Positions 31,914-40,588 are shown, counted from the stretch's first letter. The stretch: 54,837 nucleotides of DNA from Dehalococcoidia bacterium (GCA_035310145.1 DATGEL010000077.1:1-54837); one strand, 5' to 3'. Notes: a model not told the origin generated them from the sequence alone. Program-made: numbers and translations.

Positions 31914-34853
31914 ATGCCCGAGCTGCCCACCGGCACGATCACCTTCCTCTTCACGGACGTGGAGGGTTCCTCCCGCGCCTGGGAGGAGCATCCCGCCGCC
32001 ATGCGCCGGGCCATGACCCGCCACGACGCGCTGCTGACAGCAGTCTTCGAGCGGCACGAGGGCGTGGTCGTGCGCCCGCGCGGCGAGGGCGACTCGCTGT
32101 TCGCCGTCTTCGTGCGCGCCTCCGACGCCGCAGCGGCGGCGCTGGCGGGGCAGCGGGCGCTCGCCGCCGAGGACTGGGGCGCGATTGGGCCGCTGCGGGT
32201 GCGGATGGGCCTGCACACGGGCGAAGCGGACCTGCGCGAGGGCGACTACTACGGCAGTGCCGTCAATCGCACCGCCCGTATCCGCGGCGCCGGGCATGGG
32301 GGCCAAATCCTTCTCTCCCAGACCACTGCCGACCTGGTGCGCGGCACGCTGCCCGCCGGCGCAACGCTCACCGAGCTGGGCCGCCACCGCCTGCGCGATC
32401 TGCGCGAGCCGGAGCTGATCCACCAGCTCAGTGAGCCGGGCCTGCCGGACACCTTTCCGCCGCTGGCGACATTCGATGCCCGCCCTAACAATCTGCCGCT
32501 CCAGCTCACCAGCTTCGTGGGCCGCGAACGCGAGCTGGCCGAGGTCACGGGTCTGCTGCGCGAGCAGCGGCTGGTCACGCTGACCGGCCCCGGTGGCACG
32601 GGCAAGACGCGGCTGGCCTTGCAGGCAGCCGCCGAGGCACTGGACGCGTTCCCAGACGGCGTCTTCTTCGTCGATCTGGCGCCGCTCGCCGATCTGGCCC
32701 TGGTGCCTTCGGCGATCGCGCAGGCGCTGGGCGTGCAGGAACAGCCCGGCGTGCCGGCGCAGCAGAGCCTGGGCTACGCGCTGCGCCAGAAGCGCCTGCT
32801 ACTGCTGCTCGACAACTTCGAGCATCTGCTCGAGGCCGCGGGACTTGTAGGCGTGTTGCTCCAGGCGGCGCCGGCACTGACGGCGCTGGTGACGAGCCGC
32901 GCGCCGCTGCGGCTGCGCGGCGAACGCGAGTATCCCGTCGCGCCGCTGCCGCTGCCGCAGTCCGAACGGCTGACGCCAGCGCAAACGGCCGGCAACCCGG
33001 CGGTGGCGCTATTCGTGATGCGGGCGCGCGAGGTCCGCCCGGATTTCGGCCTGACGGAGGAGAACACCGCGTCTGTTTCGGCGATCTGCGCCCGGCTGGA
33101 CGGGCTGCCGTTGGCGATCGAGCTGGCTGCAGCGCGCGTGCGGGCGCTGGCGCCGGCGGCGCTGCTGGCCCGGCTCGAACAGCGGCTGCCGCTGCTCACC
33201 GGCGGCCCGCGCGATGCGCCCGCGCGCCAGCAAACGCTACGCGACGCGATCGCCTGGAGCCACGCCCTGCTCACATCCGCCGAGCAGGCGCTGTTCCGCC
33301 GCCTCGCCGTCTTCGCCGGCGGCTGCACGCTGGACCTCGCCGAAGCCGTCTGCGCCGACGACCAAAGCCCACCCCAAGCGGACGACCAAGCTTCGATAGG
33401 GGCCGTTCGTGAACGGCCCGTCGCGGCGCAGCCGCGAGCAACGGCCTCCGCGAACCCTCAACCAACGAATCTGTCCCCTACACTCGCGAACGCAGCGCGG
33501 GCGGTTCCCGAACCGCCCCTACCGGCCCTTACCAAAGATGCGATCCTCGACACCATCGCCTCGCTGATGGAGAAGAGCCTGCTGCGGGAGAACACCGGCG
33601 CGGACGGCGAGCCGCGCTACGCGATGCTGGAGACGATCCGCGAGTTCGCGCTAGCGGAGTTGGAGACGAGCGGCGACGCGGAGGCCATTCGCCGCCGGCT
33701 CGCCGTGCAGATGCTGCAGTTCGCCCGGCGCTGCGCGATGATGCTCGACTGGCCATGGCTGGATGCCGATCTTGCCAATGCGCGGTCGGTGCTGGGCTGG
33801 TGCATTGCTGAAGCGGAACTCGGCCTCGGCGTGCGGCTGTGGCGGGCGCTACGGGATTACCTGATCAACCGTGGACTCAGCAAAGAGGACGATCTGTGGC
33901 GCCGACGGCTGCTGGCGCTGCCGGAAGCGGTGCGGCCGAACCTGTCGCGGGCGTGGCTCCTCATGATCTCTTCGCTGACTTACGGCCTCTCCGCTGCCGA
34001 GCAGGAGCACGGCGCGGCTGGTCTTGAAGAGGCAATCGCCTTGAGCCGGGAGCTGGGGGAACGACGCTGCCTGGAGCAGGCGCTGTCGCTTCTCGCTGTG
34101 CTCCGCTCAATTCAGGGCAGGTACGATGCCGTGCCGCCGCTGGCCGAAGAAGCGCTCGCCCTCGCTCTTGAAGCTGGGTCCGGCCCGATAGTCATGGCGT
34201 CGCGGATACAACTCACCGAAGCAGCGTTGGCTCGCGGAGACGTTGCGACTGCCGAAAGCCTGATCGCGGCAATCCGGCCTATCCCCCGGAATGCTTTGTC
34301 GCTACCGCTGCTGGTCGAGACCTGGCTGGCAGAGGCACACGGTGACGACGCCCAGGCGCGAGCATTGCTTGAGGAGGTCGTTCAGAGTATCGGGGCTAAG
34401 CAGGTTGAGGAAAGCCCACACAGACTTATGGGGCTTACCATCCTCGCGCGGGTGATGTTGCGGCAAGGGGATGCCCCGGCAGCCGTGGCTGCTTGCGTCG
34501 AGAGCCTTACAATTCATCGCAAGGTTGGTTCGTCGCGCAACCTGCCAACAACCCTCAACGTGCTCGCGCAGGCGGCCGAGCGCGATGGCCTGCTGCTTGT
34601 GAGCGCCAGGTTGCTCGCGTGCGTTGACGCGCTGCGGCGAATGTTCGCCGGCGAGCTGCTCGGCTTGCCGGCCGCGCAGCAGGCGGCGGTCACGCGGGTG
34701 CGGTCCGCGCTCGGCGAGGAGGCGTTCGCGGCGGAGTGGGCCGCCGGCGAGGCGCTGTCGGTCGAGCAGGCGATCGATCTCGGGTTGGCGGTCGCGGCGG
34801 AGCTTCAGCGCACGCTCGCAGCGCAGCCAGGCGACTCGCCAACACCTGGGTGA
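31914..34853 (+). CDS. Class III cyclase-like / STAND ATPase / TPR regulator (intact)
   Basis: Paralogue of the split gene at 9599-12421, 979 aa. The order is: cyclase-like domain (FLFTDVEGSSRAWEE, GEGDSLFAVF, GLHTGEADL, about 8-180), STAND ATPase (GPGGTGKTRLA near 225; LLLLDNFEHLLE), winged-helix region with RQQTLRDAIAWSHALLTSAEQALFRRLAVF, then TPR-like helices to the end. The cyclase-like domain keeps the first metal-binding Asp and the N-x-x-A-R pair; whether it makes a cyclic nucleotide is uncertain. No DNA-binding domain is evident, so output may be by protein contact. Residues about 495-536 are encoded by a palindrome-bounded insert. Confidence 0.9.
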   Translation: MPELPTGTITFLFTDVEGSSRAWEEHPAAMRRAMTRHDALLTAVFERHEGVVVRPRGEGDSLFAVFVRASDAAAAALAGQRALAAEDWGAIGPLRVRMGLHTGEADLREGDYYGSAVNRTARIRGAGHGGQILLSQTTADLVRGTLPAGATLTELGRHRLRDLREPELIHQLSEPGLPDTFPPLATFDARPNNLPLQLTSFVGRERELAEVTGLLREQRLVTLTGPGGTGKTRLALQAAAEALDAFPDGVFFVDLAPLADLALVPSAIAQALGVQEQPGVPAQQSLGYALRQKRLLLLLDNFEHLLEAAGLVGVLLQAAPALTALVTSRAPLRLRGEREYPVAPLPLPQSERLTPAQTAGNPAVALFVMRAREVRPDFGLTEENTASVSAICARLDGLPLAIELAAARVRALAPAALLARLEQRLPLLTGGPRDAPARQQTLRDAIAWSHALLTSAEQALFRRLAVFAGGCTLDLAEAVCADDQSPPQADDQASIGAVRERPVAAQPRATASANPQPTNLSPTLANAARAVPEPPLPALTKDAILDTIASLMEKSLLRENTGADGEPRYAMLETIREFALAELETSGDAEAIRRRLAVQMLQFARRCAMMLDWPWLDADLANARSVLGWCIAEAELGLGVRLWRALRDYLINRGLSKEDDLWRRRLLALPEAVRPNLSRAWLLMISSLTYGLSAAEQEHGAAGLEEAIALSRELGERRCLEQALSLLAVLRSIQGRYDAVPPLAEEALALALEAGSGPIVMASRIQLTEAALARGDVATAESLIAAIRPIPRNALSLPLLVETWLAEAHGDDAQARALLEEVVQSIGAKQVEESPHRLMGLTILARVMLRQGDAPAAVAACVESLTIHRKVGSSRNLPTTLNVLAQAAERDGLLLVSARLLACVDALRRMFAGELLGLPAAQQAAVTRVRSALGEEAFAAEWAAGEALSVEQAIDLGLAVAAELQRTLAAQPGDSPTPG
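33397..33521. mobile_element. Palindrome-ended MITE-like insertion inside the regulator gene
   Basis: Left end TAGGGGCCGTTCGTGAACGG and right end complement TAGGGGCGGTTCGGGAACCG form terminal inverted repeats of about 23 bases, each itself a hairpin. TA flanks both ends, consistent with a TA target duplication. Element plus one TA is 123 bp, exactly 41 codons, so the host frame is kept. The encoded stretch (IGAVRERPVAAQPRATAS ...) is unlike the rest of the protein. The left half recurs at 9474-9513. No transposase is encoded. Confidence 0.8.
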
Positions 34854-34884
34854 TGGACGCTCCCGCGCGCTTTACCGCCCGCCG

Positions 34885-37365
34885 CTATGCTCGCCGTAGC
34901 TGGCTCAAGATCGTCGGGTCGCTGATGTGGGTGTCGGCGGCAAGCAGGAAGGCCTTGCTCAGAATGATCGAGAGCACGCCGTCGCCTTCGAAGGGCAGCG
35001 CGAGGCCGCCGGCCGGGTCCGCGCCACGCGAGCGGGCCGAGGGCACAATACACAGGTAGCGGCCGTCCGGCTCGATCAAGATGTTGCCGCTGCCCAGGTG
35101 GATACGGTACGTGTGCAGTTCGCCGCGCACCAGCAGGTAACGCTCCTCCAGCGTGCAGCGTCCTGCGATCTTCAGCCGCGGCAGCAGCCGCGCCAGCACC
35201 TCGCGCCGCGTGAGCGCTGAGGCGTTCAGCTCGCCGAAGGCGTACTCGTGCCAGTAGACGCCGTACTGCTGACCGAGCGGGCCTGCGCCGCGATCCTGCC
35301 ACTGCGGGTCGTTGCCGATGCTGGCGACGCCGACGAACAGGTCGACCTCGCGCATGACCTCGGAAAAGAGCAGCGGCCGAATCTCTGTGAGCGGCAATGG
35401 CCCGCCCCGCCGGGCACAGAAGCGCACCTGGTCGGTCGAGCAGTAGAGCAGCACGCCCGAGGCAGTGCCGTCGTCCAATCCCTGCGCCTCGATCCAAAAC
35501 TCGACGCGGCCGCCGCCCGGCAGAGCACGTGTGGCGCGGGTGGTGAGCGGCGCATCGTAGATGGTCACCATCGCGTAGCGCCAGCCGCGCTCGTCGCAGA
35601 GCCGCTTGAACTGGTGCTGTCGCAGGATGTGCGCGGCGAAGCGGTTGGAGTAGGCGCCGGTCGCACGCTCGGCGTCGGTGAGCAGGTACAGCTCGCGATG
35701 CGCCTGCTTGAAGGGCTGGGCCACGGCGTGCGCCTCGAGCCACTCACGCCAGGCGGCCGCAACCTCCGGCGACGTATTCAGCGGGTGCCAGAGGCGAACC
35801 AGGGCGCCTTCGCCGGGCCAGGCAACCGGCTCGCCTTGCGCGTTGACCAGGCCCTCATCGTGCCAGATCACGGTCTCCGTGTGGCCGTTCGCTTCGACCT
35901 GCCAGACCAGGCGGCGGGCGATGTGGCGCACGAGCGGGTGGTCGAGATACCGTTCGCGCCACGCGACCGCAGACAGGACGCGTTCGCCCAACAGCAAGCG
36001 CTCGATGCGGTCGCGTTGCGCGGTCAGTGCCTTGCCCAGCTCGTCGCGCTCGCGGCGCAGCGCCTTCAACGCCTCGGCGTGCTCGGCCTTGAGCGTCGCG
36101 GGCGGCGACTTGTACTGCCTACCGGAGGCGTCGCGCCAGCGCCATTCGCCCGGCCGCGAGCCGGCGATCGCCAGCTCGGCCGCGAACGCGCCGATCTCGC
36201 GCCGCAGGCAGCCGTCGTCGTCGAAGCCGACCTCAGACACGGTCTGCTCCTCAAGCTCGTCGCGGGCGATGCCCAGCCGCCGCGTGGCTTCCGCGAGCGC
36301 CCGTTCAATCGCGGGCCGCTGGTTGCCGTCCTTCAGCCGGCGCGAGAGCTGCAGCAACTGCACGGCCGGCTCACTGCCCGGCATCTGGCCAAGTGCGTAG
36401 ATGCAGGCGTTGGCGGCGAGGATCGAGCGCGCGGTGGCGTAGGCATACTTGCGGTGCAGCGCCTCGGCCGCACGGGCCACGGCGCGGGCCAGCTCGGCGT
36501 TTTCGGTCAGCGAGCAGACCCAGGCGCAGCCGCGCACCGTCTGCGCATGCGCCGGCGAAAGGATCTGCGCCAGCGGCGGCTCCAACAGTGCCAGCCAGCC
36601 GATCGCCTGCGCGGCGAACACCTGCTCCCCCACGCCGTCCAGCAGCGCGCGGGCCTCGCGCAGCCACGCCCGTGACGGGCGAGCCTGCGCCGCCTCGCTC
36701 ATGTGGATCAGCAACGCCCGCCAGGCTTCGCTCTCCCCCTCCGGCAGGGTGGCGATATGGGCGCGCACGGCCCTGGGCAGCGAGGGCGCCTCGCCCAGCG
36801 CTTCGCGGAACGCCGCTGGGCCGGGGTGGTAGCCGTTCACGTTCTGCCCGATGCGGTCCCACACCCGGCGAATCGCCTCGAACAGCGAATCGCTGCGGCC
36901 GAAGACCCGATCATGCCGCTCCACCAGGTTGAGCAACGCCAGCCAGTACTCGTCTTGAGAGGGCACGGGCCAATCCGCACCGAAGAACGGCTCGATCATC
37001 TCCGCAGAAACCGCTGGCAAGGTGTGTAGGAGGCCCACACCGGCTCGATGCAGTACCGTCAGCTCGACTCTCGCGGCTTCGCTGCCTGCACGCTCAACCG
37101 CCGCGCCGCCGCGCTCGCCCCAGCGCAGCAGCGCCCGTCGGGCGACCTCGGCGCGCAGGCCAGGATCGGCAAAGAGGACCGCATGGCCCTCCGGGCCGGG
37201 CAAGAACCCATCGGTGTACAAATCCCTGTCGTATAGGCGCCGCCAGGCGCACGCCTGCGGGGCAAACGCGGCCTCCGGCAGCCGGTCGATCAGTAGATCA
37301 GCCTCTGCGGCGAGCGCGTCGCCGTCGTCTGAGGAGGGTTGGGCCGCATCCTCGCTCGTGACCAT
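34885..37365 (-). CDS. DUF4132 domain-containing protein
   Basis: An 826-aa soluble protein. The C-terminal 350 residues carry the DUF4132 signature: QPFKQAHRELYLLTDAERAT, RFAAHILRQHQFKRLCDERGW, SEVMREVDLFVGVASIGNDP, LLPRLKIAGRCTLEERYLLVRGELHTYRIHLGSGNILIEPDGRYLCIVP, and the final LPFEGDGVLSIILSKAFLL. The N-terminal 450 residues are helical, with HEAT-like pairs and a coiled-coil-like stretch (ALKALRRERDELGKALTAQRDRIERLL). The family includes E. coli YehI and MolR-like proteins; function is unresolved, and relatives often adjoin MoxR ATPase/VWA genes, which are absent here. Sixteen bases separate it from the small partner gene. Confidence 0.88.
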   Translation of the reverse strand: MVTSEDAAQPSSDDGDALAAEADLLIDRLPEAAFAPQACAWRRLYDRDLYTDGFLPGPEGHAVLFADPGLRAEVARRALLRWGERGGAAVERAGSEAARVELTVLHRAGVGLLHTLPAVSAEMIEPFFGADWPVPSQDEYWLALLNLVERHDRVFGRSDSLFEAIRRVWDRIGQNVNGYHPGPAAFREALGEAPSLPRAVRAHIATLPEGESEAWRALLIHMSEAAQARPSRAWLREARALLDGVGEQVFAAQAIGWLALLEPPLAQILSPAHAQTVRGCAWVCSLTENAELARAVARAAEALHRKYAYATARSILAANACIYALGQMPGSEPAVQLLQLSRRLKDGNQRPAIERALAEATRRLGIARDELEEQTVSEVGFDDDGCLRREIGAFAAELAIAGSRPGEWRWRDASGRQYKSPPATLKAEHAEALKALRRERDELGKALTAQRDRIERLLLGERVLSAVAWRERYLDHPLVRHIARRLVWQVEANGHTETVIWHDEGLVNAQGEPVAWPGEGALVRLWHPLNTSPEVAAAWREWLEAHAVAQPFKQAHRELYLLTDAERATGAYSNRFAAHILRQHQFKRLCDERGWRYAMVTIYDAPLTTRATRALPGGGRVEFWIEAQGLDDGTASGVLLYCSTDQVRFCARRGGPLPLTEIRPLLFSEVMREVDLFVGVASIGNDPQWQDRGAGPLGQQYGVYWHEYAFGELNASALTRREVLARLLPRLKIAGRCTLEERYLLVRGELHTYRIHLGSGNILIEPDGRYLCIVPSARSRGADPAGGLALPFEGDGVLSIILSKAFLLAADTHISDPTILSQLRRA

Positions 37366-37381
37366 CGCCCGCCTCCGTCTG

Positions 37382-37774
37382 CTACCCGCCGACCAACGGC
37401 ACGAGCTTCAAGAAGCTGATCTCCGTGCCGCTGCGAAGCTCGATCTCCTCGTCCAGCCGCTCCACCTGGCGATCGTCCACGATCACGATGAAGCCGTTGC
37501 GCGTGAAGGCCTCCAGCGCCCGCAGCGCCTGCGCTTCCGCATCGATCGGGCGTGGCGCCGTCATGCGGTAGCCGCGGGCGGTGCGCTCGGCGCCCAGCGG
37601 CTGCACCAGCCCCTGAAACAGCTCGCCGGCGTTGCGGTTATATTCGTCCACCTCTTCGCACACCCGTTTGCTGATTAACTCGGCGACCGTGATCTGCGCG
37701 GTGAGAAAGGCCAGGCTAAACGTGCGCGTGCACTGCCCGGTGGCCGTCTCGTCGTGTACCGTCACCGCCGCCAT
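37382..37774 (-). CDS. Small protein paired with the DUF4132 gene
   Basis: A 130-aa protein from ATG 37774 (MAAVTVHDETATGQCTRTFSL), ending in EISFLKLVPLVGG. The pattern VAELISKRVCEEVDEYNRNAGELFQGLVQP, then DAEAQALRALEAFTRNGFIVIVDDRQVERLDEEIEL, looks like a compact alpha/beta domain. I recall similar proteins next to DUF4132 genes but no established function. The frame is open to 37951, but that region holds the promoter. As the first gene of the pair, just upstream of DUF4132, it is likely a physical or regulatory partner. Confidence 0.75.
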   Translation of the reverse strand: MAAVTVHDETATGQCTRTFSLAFLTAQITVAELISKRVCEEVDEYNRNAGELFQGLVQPLGAERTARGYRMTAPRPIDAEAQALRALEAFTRNGFIVIVDDRQVERLDEEIELRSGTEISFLKLVPLVGG

Positions 37775-37864
37775 CGTTCGTGCCTCCCACGCGCTCGGCG
37801 AACCGCTGCGCCGTACCTTCGAGCATCGGTCCACGCCGGTTTCAGCAGCAGCCCGATTCAGTCC

Positions 37865-37870
37865 AGTATA
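37865..37870 (-). promoter_or_regulatory. -10 element for the DUF4132 pair
   Basis: TATACT on the - strand about 90 bases upstream of ATG 37774. The surrounding TTCAGTACAAATGTTCTATA ... CTGGACTGAA has outer TTCAGT/ACTGAA arms, an inverted repeat spanning the core promoter that could be an operator. The regulator is unknown. Confidence 0.5.
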
Positions 37871-37953
37871 GAACATTTGTACTGAACTGACCAGCGACAA
37901 AACGGCGACGTTCGCGGGCCGGCGCGTTGTGCCCTGCCTCCGTGGCGGCAATC

Positions 37954-38697
37954 ATGATAGGGGTGGCCCCGTCGCCGGGTGACCCGCACAGCGAGGATTC
38001 GAGATTGGCGCGGCTGAGCGACCTTGCCGTTGACGCGTCCTGGCGCGCGGCGCATCCGGGCGCGATCATCGGGCTGCTGGCGCTGGGCGCGATCGAACCC
38101 GGCGACCAGCGGCCGTTCGCCGCGCGCCGGGCGGCGCTCGCAGAGGAGTTGCGGCAACGCTTGGCCGGCAAAAGCCGCGCCGATCTGCTGGCCGAGCTGC
38201 CGGCCCTGCGGGCGTATGCCGACTACTATCGCCGCTTCAAGAAGACCTACCACGTACTGCTGCAGCTCGAATCGGTCGCCTTCAAAGGCCGCCCGATCGC
38301 CGGTCCCGGCCCGCTGGTGGAGACCGCATTCATGGCCGAGCTGCACAACCTGCTGCTCACAGCAACGCACGATCTCGACATGCTGGCGGCGCCGCTGCGC
38401 CTCGCGGCGGCGGACGGCACGGAGCGCTACGCCGCGCTCGGCGGCCAGGTTGCCGAAGCGAAGGCCGGAGACATGCTGATGGCTGACGCGGCGGGCACGG
38501 TCTGCACCGTGATCCACGGCCAGGCGGCGCGTGGCAGCGTTTCGACCGCCACAAGCCGGGCGCTGTTCGTCGTCTATGCGCCGCCCGCTATCGCGCCGAG
38601 CCTGGTGAGCGCACACCTGGCCGAGATCGAGACGCTCGTACGGCTGTTTGCGCCCGGCACGGAGCGCGAGGGCCAGGACGTGATCGGCGCAGGCTGA
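37954..38697 (+). CDS. B3/B4 domain protein (PheT-like editing fold)
   Basis: A 247-aa protein resembling stand-alone B3/4 domains of phenylalanyl-tRNA synthetase beta. It has ELRQRLAGKSRADLLAELPALRAYADYYRRFKKTYHVLLQLESVAFKGRPI, then TAFMAELHNLLLTATHDLDML, and a C-terminal TSRALFVVYAPPAI strand. Such proteins may edit or bind aminoacyl-tRNA or amino acids; the role of free-standing copies is poorly known. ATG 37954 is chosen; a GTG at 37927 is also in frame. It is divergent from the DUF4132 pair, sharing a 180-base upstream region. Confidence 0.82.
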   Translation: MIGVAPSPGDPHSEDSRLARLSDLAVDASWRAAHPGAIIGLLALGAIEPGDQRPFAARRAALAEELRQRLAGKSRADLLAELPALRAYADYYRRFKKTYHVLLQLESVAFKGRPIAGPGPLVETAFMAELHNLLLTATHDLDMLAAPLRLAAADGTERYAALGGQVAEAKAGDMLMADAAGTVCTVIHGQAARGSVSTATSRALFVVYAPPAIAPSLVSAHLAEIETLVRLFAPGTEREGQDVIGAG

Positions 38698-38713
38698 ACC
38701 GCGGCACGCAGGC

Positions 38714-39643
38714 TCAGGCGATGTGCAACACGGCTTTGCCGGCGATCTGTCGGTCCATCAGCGCGGCGAGGGCGGGACCAGGCTCGCGCCAGTCGGCCTC
38801 CAGGGCGATCTGCGGATCGAGTTTGCCGGCGGCGATCAGCTCCGCCAGGTAGGCGAGCGCCCGTGACCCGGCGCCGGGTTCGCGCTGCAACTCGTGGAAG
38901 AGATTGAATCCGTACAAGCGCACCCCTGGCCGGCGGCGCATCTCGTTCGCCGTGATCTGCAGCGGCTCACGCGAGGAGTCGCCGAAGGAGACGATCAGGC
39001 CGTCCTGCGCCGCGCGGGCGCAGGCGGCGGCCAGCGAGGCGCCGCCCACCGACTCAAGCAGCAGATCGAACTCCGCGCCCTCGCGCTCGAAGCTGGTCAT
39101 CACCTCGCTCGCCCCCAACTCGCGCAGCCCCGCCGCGCGGCCGGCGTTCGCCGCAACCCCCGTCACCCGCGCCCCAGCGAGCGCGGCCAGTTGCACGGCG
39201 AAGCGGCCCACACCGCCGGCCGCGCCCGTCACCAGCACACGCCGGCCGAGCAGCAGCCCGCCCAGGCGCAGCGCGAAGAACGCCGTCAGCCCGGCGACCG
39301 GCAGCGTCGCCGCCTGCGCGAAGCCGACCGCCTCGGGCAGCGCCGCCAGTTGCCCCGTGGGCACGGCGACACGCTCGGCCCAACCGCCGCCACGCGCCAG
39401 GCCGACGACGCGCACCCCCGCCGCCGGCCCGCTGCCGTCCGCGGCTGCGCGTGCAACCACCCCGGCCACGTCCCAGCCCGGCCGCGCGCCCGCGGCCGAG
39501 CCGCTGAGTCCGCGCACCTCGCCGCGGTTGAGCGAGATCGCCTGCACGGCGATCAGCGCCTCGGCGCGGTGCGGCTCCGGCTCGGCAACGTCCCCCATGG
39601 CGACGGGGACATCCGCGCCGGGCGTGGCGACAAGCGCTCGCAT
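38714..39643 (-). CDS. Zinc-free MDR oxidoreductase, quinone-reductase type
   Basis: A 309-aa medium-chain reductase without zinc-ligand cysteines. It has the QOR-type features: ALIAVQAISLNRGEVRGLSG, PGWDVAGVVARAA, the LPVAGLTAFFALR segment and the NADPH motif VLVTGAAGGVGRFAVQLAALAGARVTG. NADPH-dependent reduction of quinones or enones is expected. ATG 39643 with CAGGAGC upstream is chosen over the long open frame to 39961, which overlaps rpmE antisense. A terminator for rpmE lies about 90 bases upstream. Confidence 0.9.
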   Translation of the reverse strand: MRALVATPGADVPVAMGDVAEPEPHRAEALIAVQAISLNRGEVRGLSGSAAGARPGWDVAGVVARAAADGSGPAAGVRVVGLARGGGWAERVAVPTGQLAALPEAVGFAQAATLPVAGLTAFFALRLGGLLLGRRVLVTGAAGGVGRFAVQLAALAGARVTGVAANAGRAAGLRELGASEVMTSFEREGAEFDLLLESVGGASLAAACARAAQDGLIVSFGDSSREPLQITANEMRRRPGVRLYGFNLFHELQREPGAGSRALAYLAELIAAGKLDPQIALEADWREPGPALAALMDRQIAGKAVLHIA

Positions 39644-39732
39644 GCTCCTGCCCCTTCGTGGGCGCCCGGCTGGCTCAGCCGCGCAAACCGCGCGGGCTCC
39701 CGTTCGCCGCGTTCGGTCCGGTTGGAGGATAC

Positions 39733-39775
39733 AAAAAACGTCCCTCCGTCGCGTTCTCGGGCGACGAAGGGACGT
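39733..39775 (-). terminator. Intrinsic terminator of rpmE
   Basis: On the - strand ACGTCCCTTCGTCGC (39775-39761) pairs with GCGACGGAGGGACGT (39752-39738), with one internal mismatch and an 8-base loop, and is followed by TTTTTTG. It starts 15 bases after the rpmE stop. Confidence 0.92.
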
Positions 39776-39789
39776 GGAAACGGGGCGGA

Positions 39790-40014
39790 TCAGGCGCTCG
39801 CCGCCACGGCGGGACGCCAGCGGCGGGTGAAGCGCTCGATGCGGCTGTCCGCGGCGAGGCTGCGCGGCTGACCCGTGTAGAAGGGGTGACAGGCCGAGCA
39901 GACCTCGGTGCGAAGCTCCGGCCGGGTCGAGCGCGTCTCGAAGCTGTTGCCGCAGGCGCACTGGACCCGTGCCGGGCCGTAGGTTGGATGGAGGGTTGAT
40001 TTCGTCGTGTTCAC
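39790..40014 (-). CDS. rpmE: 50S ribosomal protein L31, zinc-binding form
   Basis: Forms an intersubunit bridge component of the 50S subunit. The 74-aa product has STLHPTYGPARVQCACGNSFETRST and EVCSACHPFYTGQ, so the C-x-C...C-x-x-C zinc set is intact, followed by RIERFTRRW and a short Ala-rich end. GTG 40014 gives the family length; the frame is open further but upstream residues are unrelated. A strong terminator follows. Its upstream neighbours are the small unknown genes; an intervening terminator (40077-40102) implies its own promoter, which I cannot pinpoint. Confidence 0.95.
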   Translation of the reverse strand: MNTTKSTLHPTYGPARVQCACGNSFETRSTRPELRTEVCSACHPFYTGQPRSLAADSRIERFTRRWRPAVAASA

Positions 40015-40076
40015 GAACGTGTGCCGTTCTGCCGGATGCTGCCGGCGAGTGGTTGCTGGATGCGGGTGATCGCCAG

Positions 40077-40102
40077 CGGAAAAGAAGCCCGGACGGCGGG
40101 CT
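40077..40102 (-). terminator. Intrinsic terminator after the 55-aa gene
   Basis: On the - strand AGCCCG (40102-40097) and CGGGCT (40091-40086) form a stem with loop CCGTC, followed by TCTTTTCC. It begins 13 bases after the stop of the gene at 40115-40282 and separates that transcript from rpmE. Confidence 0.72.
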
Positions 40103-40114
40103 GCCGTCGCCGGT

Positions 40115-40282
40115 CTATGCCTGGCGGCGCCGGTCGCCGGCGGGGCGCGGGCCGGCGGGTTGTCGCGCAAGGCGCATCAGCGCGGCGAGCCGGGGCGCCG
40201 GGCGCGGCAGGGTCGCCGAAACTTTGGGCCGTTCACCGCGGCCTTCGGCCTGGCGCATGCGAATAAATTCCATGTCGGTCAT
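40115..40282 (-). CDS. Small unknown protein, 55 aa
   Basis: ATG 40282 has an excellent GGGAGGAGG about 10 bases upstream; the stop is TAG at 40117-40115. The product starts MTDMEFIRMRQAEGRGERPK and continues with Pro/Ala/Arg-rich sequence ending GDRRRQA, so it is strongly basic. No family is recognised. Supported by the ribosome-binding site, the terminator right after it and the promoter upstream of its neighbour 40412-40588, with which it forms a probable two-gene transcript. Confidence 0.6.
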   Translation of the reverse strand: MTDMEFIRMRQAEGRGERPKVSATLPRPAPRLAALMRLARQPAGPRPAGDRRRQA

Positions 40283-40411
40283 GGAGCTACCTCCTCCCAG
40301 AGGGTCAAAAGTGAGGGCGACGAGAAAGGCATCGGAGCGGGGCGTCGATTCGTGACGGGCGGTGCGACCGGCTGTCCAACGCGGCGCGGGCGATCGGCTC
40401 GGCCGCTGTCG

Positions 40412-40588
40412 CTACGCCGCCAGGGATTCGACGGCGTCGGGCCCGGCGGGCGCGGCGGCGCCGCGGCTCATGCGCTGCCCAGCGGCGTTCGCCTTCAGGG
40501 CAGCCAGCGCCCGGCGCTCGCCGGCGATGCGGGCAACGTCGCGCGATAGGTCGCGCAGGCGTGCCTGGAAATACAGATCTTCGATCAT
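40412..40588 (-). CDS. Small unknown protein, 58 aa
   Basis: ATG 40588 follows CGGGAGGGTTCC, a good ribosome-binding site. The sequence MIEDLYFQARLRDLSRDVAR continues IAGERRALAALKANAAG: an amphipathic, charged helix of about 35 residues, then a flexible Gly/Pro/Ala tail. Not recognised. About 80 bases upstream is a strong sigma70-type promoter, so it is first in a short transcript with 40115-40282. The frame is open to 40723 but crosses that promoter, so the shorter form is chosen. Confidence 0.62.
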   Translation of the reverse strand: MIEDLYFQARLRDLSRDVARIAGERRALAALKANAAGQRMSRGAAAPAGPDAVESLAA

